Below, one piece after another: positions 17,191 through 26,149 of a stretch of 64,000 bases of DNA. Both the position numbers and the translations under genes were made by a program. Where the stretch lies: NCBI RefSeq assembly GCF_005503535.1, contig NZ_SCNN01000001.1, positions 248,001 to 312,000 of the forward strand. The letters are read 5' to 3'. Each line of letters begins with the position of its first letter. Within the stretch, counting starts at the first letter, position 1. The stretch comes from Mesorhizobium comanense. GTDB lineage: Bacteria > Pseudomonadota > Alphaproteobacteria > Rhizobiales > Rhizobiaceae. The notes under the pieces are model-generated. The model was not told where the DNA came from, searched no databases, and worked only from the letters and a program-made list of their open reading frames with translations.

Positions 17191-18588
17191 ATGACCGTTT
17201 CGATTCCCAATTCGACAGCCGCGCGCGACAAGGCGTTCGCCCTGCACCCCTTCGTCGATCCGCTCGCCGGCATCGAGCCCATGGTCGTCACCCATGGCAA
17301 GGGCGTGCGCGTCTTCGATGAGCAGGGTAAATCCTATATCGATGCTGTCGCTGGTCTCTGGTGCGCTTCGCTTGGCTTCGACAATGAGCGGCTGGCGCGC
17401 ACGGCCTATGAGCAGATGCGCAAGCTGCCCTTCTACCATGCCTTCACCGGCAAGACGAATGTGCCGCTGGTCGACCTGTCGGAGCGCCTGATACAGCTCG
17501 CACCATCGCCGATGAGCAAGGTCTTCCTCGCCAATTCCGGCTCGGAAGCCAACGACACCGCCATCAAGATGATCTGGTACTACAACAACGCGCTGAAGCG
17601 GCCGCGCAAGAAGAAGATCATCGGCCGTGTGCGCGGCTATCACGGCATCACCCTGGCGACTGCTTCAGTCACCGGCCAGGTGATCAACCATACTTCGTTC
17701 GACGTGCCGCTGTCGGGCTTTCATCATGTGCAGACACCGCTTTTCTACCACAACGGCCTGCCCGGCGAGAGCGAGGAAGACTATGCCAGCCGCTGCGCAA
17801 GGGAGCTGGAAGAGCTGATCCTCGCCGAAGGGCCGGATACCGTCGCCGCCATGTTCATGGAGCCGATCATGGGCGGTGGTGGCGTCATCGTGCCGCCGCG
17901 CACCTACTATGAGAAGATTCAGGCCGTGCTGCGCCGCCACGACGTGCTGGTGGTGGCCGACGAGGTGATCTGCGGCTTTGGCCGCACCGGCTCCTACTGG
18001 GGCTCCCAGACCATGGGGATCGAGCCGGATATCCTGACCTGTGCCAAGGCGCTGTCGGCGGCCTTCCTGCCGATCAGCGCGGTGCTGGTCAGCGAGAAGG
18101 TGGTTGATGCGATCGCGCAGGAAACCCACGCGATCGGCACGTTCGGCCATGGCTTCACCTATTCCGGCCACCCCGTGCCGGCCGCCGTCGCGCTCGAGAC
18201 GCTCAGGATCTACGACGAGGAAAACATCATGTCCCGGGCCGCCGAGACAGGCGGGTTCCTGCAGGCCGAACTCAAGCGCCGTCTGGCCGGCCATCCGCTG
18301 GTCGGTGATATCAGGGGTGCCGGCCTCATTGCCGGGGTCGAGATCGTCGCCGACAAGGCGGAGCGTCGCAATTTCGCCGTCGCTGAAAAGATCGGCCCGA
18401 CATTGGTGCGGCTGTGCGAGGCCAACGGGGTAATCCTGCGCTCCTGCCCCAACGACACGATCGCGCTCAGCCCGCCGCTGATCATCAGCCGCGCCGAAAT
18501 CACCGAGATCATCGACAGGATCGAAGCCGGTCTCGACCTGATCCACTCGACGTTGCGCAGCGGCAGGCCCGCCACGGCCGCGGCATAG
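17191..18588 (+). CDS. Class III PLP-dependent aminotransferase (second)
   Basis: A 465-residue omega-aminotransferase similar to that at 11346-12716 along its length. Motifs are ANSGSEANDTAIKMIWYY, VRGYHGITLATASVTG, VADEVICGFGRTGSYWG and the PLP-lysine region LTCAKALSAAFLPISAV. GGAGG lies 7 bases before the ATG at 17191, which makes it the preferred start over an upstream ATG at 17140. It is convergent with the AraC-type regulator, 1 base between stops. Two such enzymes flanking a polyamine-type transporter fit amine catabolism; the substrate is not identified. Confidence 0.9.
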   Translation: MTVSIPNSTAARDKAFALHPFVDPLAGIEPMVVTHGKGVRVFDEQGKSYIDAVAGLWCASLGFDNERLARTAYEQMRKLPFYHAFTGKTNVPLVDLSERLIQLAPSPMSKVFLANSGSEANDTAIKMIWYYNNALKRPRKKKIIGRVRGYHGITLATASVTGQVINHTSFDVPLSGFHHVQTPLFYHNGLPGESEEDYASRCARELEELILAEGPDTVAAMFMEPIMGGGGVIVPPRTYYEKIQAVLRRHDVLVVADEVICGFGRTGSYWGSQTMGIEPDILTCAKALSAAFLPISAVLVSEKVVDAIAQETHAIGTFGHGFTYSGHPVPAAVALETLRIYDEENIMSRAAETGGFLQAELKRRLAGHPLVGDIRGAGLIAGVEIVADKAERRNFAVAEKIGPTLVRLCEANGVILRSCPNDTIALSPPLIISRAEITEIIDRIEAGLDLIHSTLRSGRPATAAA

Positions 18589-18589
18589 C

Positions 18590-19609
18590 CTATCCGCGCG
18601 TCCTGCGGAGCGGGCTGCGGCTCGGCGCGCCTCCGGTCCAAGTCCGGAAGGCTCGGGAGAACACCGAGCCATCGGCGTAACCCGCGCTGATGGCGATGTC
18701 GGTGATGGAATTGATGCGCCCCTGCGCAAGCAGGTTTTCGGCCACGCGCCGGCGCTCCTGCCGCACAATGTCGCTAAAGCTGGTCTGCCGCTGCGCCAGC
18801 GCTCGTTGCAGGCTGCGTACCGGTATGCCGAGCTTTGCCGCGACATCGCCGATCTGGGCCGGTCGGTGTCCCATCGATTGCGCGACGATGAGGCTGACCT
18901 GGCGCAGCAGATCGCCATCCGTCGCCGCCTTGTCGGCGGCGAGGTGCAGATGCGCCTCCACGATCGGCAGCAGGGCGTAGCTGACCCGCTCCGAGCGAAG
19001 CAGCAGGTCGCTGCGGGCAATGACGAGTTTGTTGACGGGCTGGTCGAAGAAGACCGGGGCGTTGAAGATGCCCTGGTAGATGCGCGCCCGCGAGGGATTG
19101 GAGTGCGCCAGATGAACCTCGACCGGTGCCCAGTTGCGCCCCATGCGAGTGCGGGTCAGGCTGCACAGATTGGCCAGTGAATATTCGACATCCTGCCGGA
19201 TCGAAACGCCGGTTTCATCCACGCGATAGACGTAGTCGGCGCCCTCCGGCGTATCGATGAGCTCGAGTGCCCAGCCCTCGCCGATGGCGTTGCCCCAGCG
19301 CGAGAAATGGGTGAGCGCCTCATGCAGGGTGCGCGATGTCGCCATCAATAACCCCAGCGAGCCAACCTGCTCGGAGCGGATTTCGGCGCCGATCTTCAAC
19401 CCGAGGCAGGGATCGCCGACAAGATCGGCGGCCCGCTGCTGGATTGCCAGGAAGGCGGTGAAGGGCAGCCGGAAATGCGGTTCGACCAGATCCTGCCTCT
19501 TCAGGCCATGCGCCGAGAGCATCGCCGTCGCGTCGAGCCCTCTGGCCTCGACCGCCTCGACGAAAGGCAGCAGCAGATAGCTCCTGATCAGATGCACGCG
19601 CTCATCCAT
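18590..19609 (-). CDS. AraC family transcriptional regulator (OruR-like N-terminal domain)
   Basis: A regulator of about 339 residues. The N-terminal ~190 residues match the 'arabinose-binding domain of AraC' type found in OruR/ArgR-like regulators (LLLPFVEAVEARGLD, GLKIGAEIRSEQVGSLGLLM). The C-terminal AraC DNA-binding domain is visible at IGDVAAKLGIPVRSLQRALA and ITDIAISAGYADGSVFSRAF. The start is uncertain: the ATG at 19609 has AAGGAG directly against it, and an ATG at 19660 would add 17 residues. It is convergent with the aminotransferase gene and probably regulates it. Confidence 0.88.
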   Translation of the reverse strand: MDERVHLIRSYLLLPFVEAVEARGLDATAMLSAHGLKRQDLVEPHFRLPFTAFLAIQQRAADLVGDPCLGLKIGAEIRSEQVGSLGLLMATSRTLHEALTHFSRWGNAIGEGWALELIDTPEGADYVYRVDETGVSIRQDVEYSLANLCSLTRTRMGRNWAPVEVHLAHSNPSRARIYQGIFNAPVFFDQPVNKLVIARSDLLLRSERVSYALLPIVEAHLHLAADKAATDGDLLRQVSLIVAQSMGHRPAQIGDVAAKLGIPVRSLQRALAQRQTSFSDIVRQERRRVAENLLAQGRINSITDIAISAGYADGSVFSRAFRTWTGGAPSRSPLRRTRG

Positions 19610-19691
19610 CTCCTTGCAACAAGGCGATTGGATCAAACTTCGCGGGCTTCGCCAAGGCATGCGCGTGATATTGCGGACGAGGCCGCAAGCG

Positions 19692-20840
19692 TCACCACTC
19701 GGCGAAGGAGCCGTCCTTGTGGCGCCAGATCGGGTTGCGCCAGCGGTGGCCCTCCTTGGCGCGTTCCTTCACGTACTCTTCGTCGATCTCGACACCCAGG
19801 CCCGGACCATCGGGAATGGCGACATAACCGTCCTCATAGCGGAAGACGTCCTTGTTGGCGGCGTAGTCGAGCAGGTCGTTGCCGGCATTGTAGTGGATGC
19901 CCAGGCTCTGCTCCTGGATGAAGCAGTTATAGCTGACCGCATCGAGTTGCAGGCAGGCGGCGAGCGCGATCGGACCGAGCGGGCAGTGCGGCGCCACCGC
20001 CACGTCATAGGCCTCCGCCATCGCCGCGATCTTGCGGCATTCGGTGATGCCGCCGGCATGCGAAAGATCCGGCTGGATGATGTCGACGACGCCTTCCTCG
20101 AATACCGATTTGAAGTCCCAGCGGCTGTAGAGCCGTTCGCCGAGCGCAATCGGCGTCGAGCCGAGTGCGGCGATCTCCTTCAGCGCCTCGCGGTTTTCGC
20201 TGAGCACGGGCTCCTCGATGAACATCAGCCGGTAGGGCTCCAGTTCCTTGACCAGTATGCGCGCCATGGGCCGGTGCACGCGGCCATGGAAATCGACGGC
20301 GATGCCGATATTGGGGCCGACGGCCTCGCGCACCATGGCGACGCGCTCCACCGAGGCATCTATCCTGTCGTGGCTGTCGACGATCTGCAGTTCCTCGGTG
20401 CCGTTCATCTTCAGGGCCTGGAAGCCGCGTGCGACCACCTCCTTGGCGCCAGCGGCGACTTCCGCCGGCCGGTCGCCGCCGATCCAGGAATAGACCTTGA
20501 TCGACTGACGCAGCTTGCCGCCGAGCAGTTCATGCACCGGCACGCCCAGCGCCTTGCCCTTGATGTCCCACAGCGCCTGGTCGATGCCGGCGATGGCGCT
20601 CATCAGGATCGGCCCGCCGCGATAGAAACCGCCGCGATGCATTACCGTCCAGTGGTCCTCGATCAGGCGCGGGTCCTTGCCGATGAGATAGTCGGCCAGT
20701 TCCCTGACCGCCGCCTCGACCGTCAGCGCCCGGCCTTCCACGACGGGCTCGCCCCAGCCGGTGACGCCGGCATCGGTCTCGATCTTCAGGAACAGCCAGC
20801 GCGGGGGAACGATGTAGGTGGTGAGCGCGGTGATTTTCAT
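19692..20840 (-). CDS. dgoD: D-galactonate dehydratase
   Basis: A 382-residue enolase-superfamily (MLE/MR subgroup) enzyme that converts D-galactonate to 2-dehydro-3-deoxy-D-galactonate. Residues expected for DgoD are all visible: KMNG after the barrel entry, the AVDFHGR metal/acid pair, FIEEPV, GERLY, the APHCPLGP histidine and the CFIQEQS glutamate. Length and start ([15 protein letters not shown]) are as in E. coli DgoD. It lies 8 bases downstream of the GntR gene and is presumably co-transcribed with it. Confidence 0.93.
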   Translation of the reverse strand: MKITALTTYIVPPRWLFLKIETDAGVTGWGEPVVEGRALTVEAAVRELADYLIGKDPRLIEDHWTVMHRGGFYRGGPILMSAIAGIDQALWDIKGKALGVPVHELLGGKLRQSIKVYSWIGGDRPAEVAAGAKEVVARGFQALKMNGTEELQIVDSHDRIDASVERVAMVREAVGPNIGIAVDFHGRVHRPMARILVKELEPYRLMFIEEPVLSENREALKEIAALGSTPIALGERLYSRWDFKSVFEEGVVDIIQPDLSHAGGITECRKIAAMAEAYDVAVAPHCPLGPIALAACLQLDAVSYNCFIQEQSLGIHYNAGNDLLDYAANKDVFRYEDGYVAIPDGPGLGVEIDEEYVKERAKEGHRWRNPIWRHKDGSFAEW

Positions 20841-20848
20841 GCGTGGTC

Positions 20849-21595
20849 TCAGTTGTTCTTGAGTTTCTTGGCGCTGACGAGGTCGCGCGCCGCCAGGTCG
20901 AGGATTCTGTGCGCCGCGTCGCGCGCCGCCCCGGCCTCGCGCATGCGCAGCGCTTCCACGACCTCGCGGTGCGCCGCCACCGCTTCCATGCGTCGGTCGA
21001 GCGAGATGGTGGCGGTGGCTTCCAGCGAGAATTTCAGCCCGGTGTCGATCAGGTTGCCGATCTGGCGAAAGATCGGGTTGTGGCTCGCGGCGTAAAGGAT
21101 CTGATGGAAGACGATGTCGGAACGCGAGAAGGCGGCAAGATCCTCACCCGCATTCGCCATCCCCCGCCACGCCGCTTCCAGATCGGCGATCTCCTGCAGC
21201 GTCGCGCGGGAGGCGGCGAGTTCGGCGACCAGCGGTTCGATGGCGCGTCGGGTTTCCAGGATTGCGTCGAACAGCTTGTCGTCGAGCGCATGCGGCGCGT
21301 GCCAGGCCAGCACCTGCGGGTCGATGATGTTCCAGTCGTCCTCGCTGCACACGATGGTGCCGATCCGTGGCCGCGACAGCACCAGGCCCTTTGCAGCCAG
21401 CACTTTCAGCGCTTCGCGGATGACCGTGCGGCTGACGCCATATTCGACGCCCAGTTCATTCTCGGTGGGCAGCGAGGATCCGGCCGGATAGCGGCCTGAG
21501 AAAATGTCGGAGGCGATCGCCTTCGTCACGTCGGGCATGACACGCGGGCGGCGCGCGGCCGCTTCACCTGAAGTCTTTTTCAAAATCTCGGTCAC
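20849..21595 (-). CDS. GntR family (FadR/FCD subfamily) regulator, DgoR-like
   Basis: A 248-residue protein with an N-terminal winged helix ([30 protein letters not shown], read in parts) and a C-terminal all-helical FCD ligand domain with the metal-site pattern [14 protein letters not shown] and [11 protein letters not shown]. It resembles DgoR, the galactonate-responsive repressor. Gene order regulator-dgoD in one operon, divergent from an AraF-type transporter, suggests control of both; the palindrome at 21705-21737 is the likely operator. Confidence 0.9.
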   Translation of the reverse strand: MTEILKKTSGEAAARRPRVMPDVTKAIASDIFSGRYPAGSSLPTENELGVEYGVSRTVIREALKVLAAKGLVLSRPRIGTIVCSEDDWNIIDPQVLAWHAPHALDDKLFDAILETRRAIEPLVAELAASRATLQEIADLEAAWRGMANAGEDLAAFSRSDIVFHQILYAASHNPIFRQIGNLIDTGLKFSLEATATISLDRRMEAVAAHREVVEALRMREAGAARDAAHRILDLAARDLVSAKKLKNN

Positions 21596-21704
21596 CTCAG
21601 CCCTCCTCCAAGGCGGCGGATCCGCTGGTTCCGCATGGCCGGCACGGCCTTACCGGATGCCGATGATTTGCGCCAGCGACCCCTGGTCAGAGCATGTAGC
21701 TTAA

Positions 21705-21737
21705 TTATCATACCAGATCAATTGACTGATATGATAA
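21705..21737. promoter_or_regulatory. Inverted-repeat operator between gntR-dgoD and the sugar transporter
   Basis: Arms ttatcataccag (21705-21716) and ctgatatgataa (21726-21737) are complementary at 11 of 12 positions with a 9-base spacer, in an AT-rich patch unlike the flanking DNA. It lies 109 bases from the GntR start and 59 bases from the araF start, so one dimer site could control both directions. Confidence 0.65.
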
Positions 21738-21796
21738 AAAGAATTAGAGACTCCGGTGCCCGGGCCATGTGCCCGGCCTATCGCTGGGAGGTAATC

Positions 21797-22786
21797 ATGC
21801 GACTTTTGAAGACCGCGCTCGTCGCGGGCGCGCTTGCCGTGCTGTCCGTCACGACCATCGCTGCATATGCTCAGGACACCAAGATCGGCTTCATCGTCAA
21901 ACAGCCCGAGGAGCCGTGGTTCCAGGACGAATGGAAGTTCGCCGACCAGGCCGCCAAGGAAAAGGGTTTTACCCTGGTCAAGATCGGCGCCGAGGACGGT
22001 GAGAAGCTGATGTCGGCCATCGACAATCTTGGCGCTCAGGGAGCGCAGGGCTTCATCGTCTGCACGCCCGATGTGAAACTCGGCCCCGGCATCGTCGCCA
22101 AGGCCGCCGCCAACAATCTCAAGCTGATGACCGTCGACGACCGGCTGGTGGGCGCAGACGGCAAGGCCCTGGAAGACGTGCCGCATATGGGCATTTCCGC
22201 CACCAAGATCGGTGAGGCCGTCGGCCAGGCGATCGTCGATGAAATGAAGGCGCGCGGCTGGAAGGCCGACGAGGTCGGCGCCATCCGCGTCTCCTACGAC
22301 CAGTTGCCGACCGCCGTCGACCGCGTCGAAGGCGCCATCTCGGTGCTCAAGGCGAACGGCTTCAAGGCCGAGAACATTTTCGACGCTCCGCAGGCCAAGA
22401 CCGATACCGAAGCCGCGCTCAACGCCGCGACGGTCGTGCTCAACGCTCATGCCGGCATCAAGAAATGGGTGGCCTTCGGTCTCAATGACGAGGCGGTGCT
22501 GGGCGCCGTGCGCGCCTCCGAAAGCGTGGGCATTCCGGCGGATGGCATGATCGGCGTCGGCATCGGCGGCGCGGATTCGGCGATCAACGAGTTCAAGAAG
22601 CCGACCGCAACCGGCTTTGTCGGCACCGTGATCATCTCGCCGAAGCGGCATGGCTACGAGACGGCGCTCAACATGTATGACTGGGTCGCCAACAACAAGG
22701 AACCGGAGAAGCTGATCCTGACCTCCGGTGCGCTCGCCAAGCGAGACGACTACCAGAAGGTCCGCCAGGGTCTCGGCATCGAATAA
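21797..22786 (+). CDS. araF: L-arabinose-type ABC transporter periplasmic binding protein
   Basis: A 329-residue periplasmic sugar-binding protein, the same length as E. coli AraF. After a signal peptide (cleavage near AAYAQ-DT) the mature protein opens with TKIGFIVKQPEEPWFQDEWK, the hallmark of AraF, followed by GFIVCTPDVKLG and MTVDDRLV. Ligands in the family are L-arabinose and, less tightly, D-galactose or D-fucose. The ATG at 21797 follows GGGAGGTAATC. It is the first gene of a transport and catabolic operon running to 28785. Confidence 0.88.
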   Translation: MRLLKTALVAGALAVLSVTTIAAYAQDTKIGFIVKQPEEPWFQDEWKFADQAAKEKGFTLVKIGAEDGEKLMSAIDNLGAQGAQGFIVCTPDVKLGPGIVAKAAANNLKLMTVDDRLVGADGKALEDVPHMGISATKIGEAVGQAIVDEMKARGWKADEVGAIRVSYDQLPTAVDRVEGAISVLKANGFKAENIFDAPQAKTDTEAALNAATVVLNAHAGIKKWVAFGLNDEAVLGAVRASESVGIPADGMIGVGIGGADSAINEFKKPTATGFVGTVIISPKRHGYETALNMYDWVANNKEPEKLILTSGALAKRDDYQKVRQGLGIE

Positions 22787-22798
22787 TCCTCCCTGTAC

Positions 22799-22831
22799 AA
22801 ACAGGCGGCGGCTTCAGCCCGCCGCCTGTTT
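22799..22831. terminator. Strong GC hairpin between binding-protein and ATPase genes
   Basis: Perfect 13-bp arms aaacaggcggcgg and ccgccgcctgttt with a 7-base loop, starting 12 bases after the araF stop. There is no long T tract. In transport operons such structures usually attenuate or stabilise, giving more binding protein than membrane components. Confidence 0.7.
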
Positions 22832-22858
22832 GGCATTGCGCACGAAGGATCGAAATCC

Positions 22859-24370
22859 GTGTCCTTTCTCGATTTCTCGCACATCACCAGGACCTATCCG
22901 GGCGTCAAGGCGCTGTCGGACGTTTCCTTCGGCGTCGAAAAGGGTGCCGTGCATGGGCTGATGGGCGAGAACGGCGCCGGCAAATCCACCCTGATCAAGA
23001 TCCTGTCGGGCGACCAGCATGCCGACGCCGGCGAAATCCGCATCGACGGCAAGGTCCAGGCCTATGCCTCGACGCGAGACGCCTTCGACAACGGCGTCAT
23101 CGTCATTCACCAGGAACTGCAGCTCATTCCCGAACTGACCGTTGCGGAGAATCTCAGCCTCGGCCGCTTTCCCGCCAATGCAGGGATTATCGCGCGAGCC
23201 AGGATGCTGGACGACGTCGGCGCCAAGCTCAAGGCGGCAGGCATCGACATTGATATCAGCCGCAAGGTCAAGACGCTCTCCATCGGCGAGCGTCAGATGG
23301 TCGAGATCGCCAAGGCGGTGATGCTCGACGCGCGCGTCATCGCGCTGGACGAGCCGACGTCCTCGCTGTCCTCGCGTGAAAGCGAAATCCTGTTCGCCTT
23401 GATCGACCGCCTGCGCGGCGAGGGCAAGGTCATCATCTATGTCTCGCATCGGCTGGACGAAGTGTTCCGGCTCTGCGACAGCCTGACCGTGCTGCGCGAC
23501 GGCAAGCTCGCGGCGCACCACGCCTCGCTCAAAGGCGTCACCCGCGACCAGGTCGTCGCCGAAATGGTCGGCCGCGAAATCTCCGACATCTGGGGTTTTC
23601 GCCCGCGCAAAGCAGGCGATGTTAGACTCAAGGTCGACGCCATCTCCGGCGCAAGACTGAAGACCCCTGCCAGCTTCGAGGCGAGGGCGGGCGAAATCGT
23701 CGGCTTCTTCGGACTGATCGGCGCCGGGCGTTCGGAACTGATGCGCCTTGTCTTTGGCGCCGACCCGCGCTCGGGTGGCTCCATCAGCGTCGACGGCAAG
23801 CTCGTCCATGCCACCGACCCGCATGACGCGATCCGCGCCGGCATCGTGCTCTGCTCGGAAGACCGTAAGCATGACGGCATCATCCAGGGCCGCTCGATCG
23901 AGGAGAACATCAACATCTCGTCGCGGCGCCATCACACGCGCTTCGGTATCTTGAACCGCGCCAGCGAGATTGCCACCGCCGAGACCTTCATCAAGAAGCT
24001 CAAGGTGCGCACGCCCTCGCGCAAGCAGGACATCATCAATCTCTCCGGCGGCAACCAGCAGAAGGTCATCCTCGGCCGCTGGCTGTCCGAACAGGGAGTG
24101 CGGGTGCTCGTCATCGACGAACCGACGCGCGGCATCGATATCGGGGCCAAAGCGGAAATCTACGAACTTCTCTACCAGCTTGCCGAGGACGGCATGGCAA
24201 TCGTCGTCGTCTCCTCCGAACTGCCGGAGGTCATGGGCATCTGCGACCGCATCCTGGTCATGTGCGGTGGCCGCATCAACGCCGAACTTGCGCGGGACCA
24301 GTTCGCCGAGAAGGCGATCCTGGCCGCTGCCCTTCCCGATACCAAAACACCCGACGCGATCGCTTCCTGA
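22859..24370 (+). CDS. araG: Sugar ABC transporter ATP-binding protein, AraG/MglA type (two nucleotide-binding domains)
   Basis: A 503-residue duplicated ATPase. Domain 1 has Walker A GENGAGKSTLIK and Walker B VIALDEPTSSLS with H-loop YVSHRLDE; domain 2 has the usual degenerate Walker A (GLIGAGRSELMRL), signature LSGGNQQKVILGRW and Walker B VLVIDEPTRGIDIG. The start is GTG at 22859, which gives the standard N-terminus. It couples ATP hydrolysis to the permease encoded just downstream. Sugar identity is inferred from the AraF partner. Confidence 0.9.
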   Translation: MSFLDFSHITRTYPGVKALSDVSFGVEKGAVHGLMGENGAGKSTLIKILSGDQHADAGEIRIDGKVQAYASTRDAFDNGVIVIHQELQLIPELTVAENLSLGRFPANAGIIARARMLDDVGAKLKAAGIDIDISRKVKTLSIGERQMVEIAKAVMLDARVIALDEPTSSLSSRESEILFALIDRLRGEGKVIIYVSHRLDEVFRLCDSLTVLRDGKLAAHHASLKGVTRDQVVAEMVGREISDIWGFRPRKAGDVRLKVDAISGARLKTPASFEARAGEIVGFFGLIGAGRSELMRLVFGADPRSGGSISVDGKLVHATDPHDAIRAGIVLCSEDRKHDGIIQGRSIEENINISSRRHHTRFGILNRASEIATAETFIKKLKVRTPSRKQDIINLSGGNQQKVILGRWLSEQGVRVLVIDEPTRGIDIGAKAEIYELLYQLAEDGMAIVVVSSELPEVMGICDRILVMCGGRINAELARDQFAEKAILAAALPDTKTPDAIAS

Positions 24371-24379
24371 GGATTTGCC

Positions 24380-25330
24380 ATGACCGACCAGTTGAAGAAA
24401 ATCCTGCTTGGCGAACAGGGCCTCGTCGTCATCTTCATCGTCGCCTTCGCGCTGGTGTCGGCTCTGGTGCCGAACTTCCTCACCGACCGCAACATGCTGG
24501 GCCTGCTGCAGTCGGTGGTGACCGTCGGCATCGTCGCCTGCACCATGATGTTCTGCCTCGCCGCGCGCGATTTCGACCTGTCGGTCGGCTCCATCGTCGC
24601 CTTTGCCGGCATGGTCGCGGTGATGGCGTCGAACTACACCGGCTCGATCCTGCTCGGTTTGCTGGCGGCTATCGCCTGCGGCGCCTTCGTCGGCTTCGTC
24701 AACGGCGTCGTCATCGCCAAATTCCGCATCAACGCGCTGATCACCACGCTCGCCACCATGCAGATCGTGCGCGGCCTGGCGCTGATCTCCTCGGATGGCC
24801 GCGCGGTCGGCATCAACAGCCCCGATTTCTACCAGCTTGCCCTGTCGAAACTACTGGGCATCCCGACACCGATCTGGGTGCTGGCCATTCTCTTCGCCAT
24901 TTTCGGCTTCGTTTTGAACCGCACCGTCTTCGGCAAGAACACGCTGGCCATCGGCGGCAATCCGGAGGCCTCGCGGCTTGCCGGCGTCAATGTCGACCGG
25001 ACACGCATCTGGATCTTCGCGCTGCAGGGCGTCGTCTGCGGCATCGCCGGCATCCTGCTCGCCTCGCGCATCACCTCTGGCCAGCCCAATGCGGCGGTCG
25101 GGCTGGAGCTTTCCGTCATCTCGGCCTGCGTGCTCGGCGGTGTTTCGCTTGCCGGCGGGCGCGCCACCATGTCGGGCGTCATCGTCGGCGTGCTGATCAT
25201 GGGCATCGCCGAAAACGCGATGAACCTGCTCAACATCCCGGCCTTCTACCAGTACATCGTGCGCGGCGTTATTCTGCTCCTGGCGGTGTTGCTCGACAAT
25301 CTGCGTTCCTCCGCTTTGGGCCGCCGTTGA
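24380..25330 (+). CDS. araH: Sugar ABC transporter permease, AraH/RbsC type
   Basis: A 316-residue hydrophobic inner-membrane protein with about eight or more helices and the family pattern ARDFDLSVGSIVAFAGM, INALITTLATMQIVRGLA and GGNPEASRLAGVNVDRTR. It begins 9 bases after the ATPase stop with GAGGATTTGCC before the ATG. It forms the channel of the AraFGH-type importer. Confidence 0.9.
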   Translation: MTDQLKKILLGEQGLVVIFIVAFALVSALVPNFLTDRNMLGLLQSVVTVGIVACTMMFCLAARDFDLSVGSIVAFAGMVAVMASNYTGSILLGLLAAIACGAFVGFVNGVVIAKFRINALITTLATMQIVRGLALISSDGRAVGINSPDFYQLALSKLLGIPTPIWVLAILFAIFGFVLNRTVFGKNTLAIGGNPEASRLAGVNVDRTRIWIFALQGVVCGIAGILLASRITSGQPNAAVGLELSVISACVLGGVSLAGGRATMSGVIVGVLIMGIAENAMNLLNIPAFYQYIVRGVILLLAVLLDNLRSSALGRR

Positions 25331-25354
25331 CCGTCTTCGACTGGAGTGACCGAT

Positions 25355-26134
25355 ATGGCTGAACGCCTGTCCGGCAAACGCATCTTCCTGACCGGTGCCG
25401 CGCAAGGCATCGGGCTGGCCATCGCCGAAGCCTGCCTGGCCGAAGGGGCAAAGCTGTTCCTGGTCGATCGTGATGACGGGCTTCTGGGCAGGGCCGTTGC
25501 CGGCCTCTCCGCGCCGCGCGGTCATGTCAGGCACGGCACCGCCGATATCGCCGATGCATCGGCCATTGCCGAGGCTGTCGCCCGTGCGACCACTGAGATC
25601 GGCCCGATCAATGCGCTGATCAACAATGCCGGGATGAATGTGTTCTCGACGCCGCTCGAGGCGACCGAGGAGGAGTGGACCCGCAATTTCGACGTCAACG
25701 TCAAGGGCGCCTGGAATTGCAGCAAGGCGGTGCTGCCGGGCATGATCGCAAGCGGCGGCGGCGCCATCCTCAACATCGCCTCCACGCACGCCTTCACCAT
25801 CATTCCGCATACCTTTCCCTACCCGGTCGCCAAGCACGCTTTGCTTGGACTGACCAAATCGCTGGCACTCGAATATGCCGGGCAGGGCGTGCGCGTGAAC
25901 GCGCTGGCGCCCGGCTATGTCGAGACGCAGAAGGCGGTCGACTACTGGAACAGCTTTCCCGATCCGGTCGCGGCGCGCGCCAACACGATGGCCCTGCATC
26001 CTGGTGGTCGCATCGCCACGGCGCGCGAGATCGCACTGGCGGCCGTGTTCATGATCTCCGATGAGTGTCCGTTCATGAACGCGGCGACCCTCGTCGTCGA
26101 TGGCGGGCTCAGCCAGTTGCAGCACCCCGCCTGA
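25355..26134 (+). CDS. Short-chain dehydrogenase/reductase (candidate sugar dehydrogenase)
   Basis: An SDR of 259 residues. The cofactor motif is TGAAQGIGLAIAEA, followed by NNAGMNV; the catalytic serine lies in NIASTHAF and the Tyr-x-x-x-Lys is YPVAK. VDRDDG after strand 2 carries an aspartate, which favours NAD over NADP. The ATG at 25355 is preferred to the GTG at 25346 from the spacing to TGGAG. Position after AraFGH and before an aldonate dehydratase suggests oxidation of L-arabinose or D-galactose to the lactone; this is an inference. Confidence 0.82.
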   Translation: MAERLSGKRIFLTGAAQGIGLAIAEACLAEGAKLFLVDRDDGLLGRAVAGLSAPRGHVRHGTADIADASAIAEAVARATTEIGPINALINNAGMNVFSTPLEATEEEWTRNFDVNVKGAWNCSKAVLPGMIASGGGAILNIASTHAFTIIPHTFPYPVAKHALLGLTKSLALEYAGQGVRVNALAPGYVETQKAVDYWNSFPDPVAARANTMALHPGGRIATAREIALAAVFMISDECPFMNAATLVVDGGLSQLQHPA

Positions 26135-26149
26135 ATTTCCGGAAAGACC

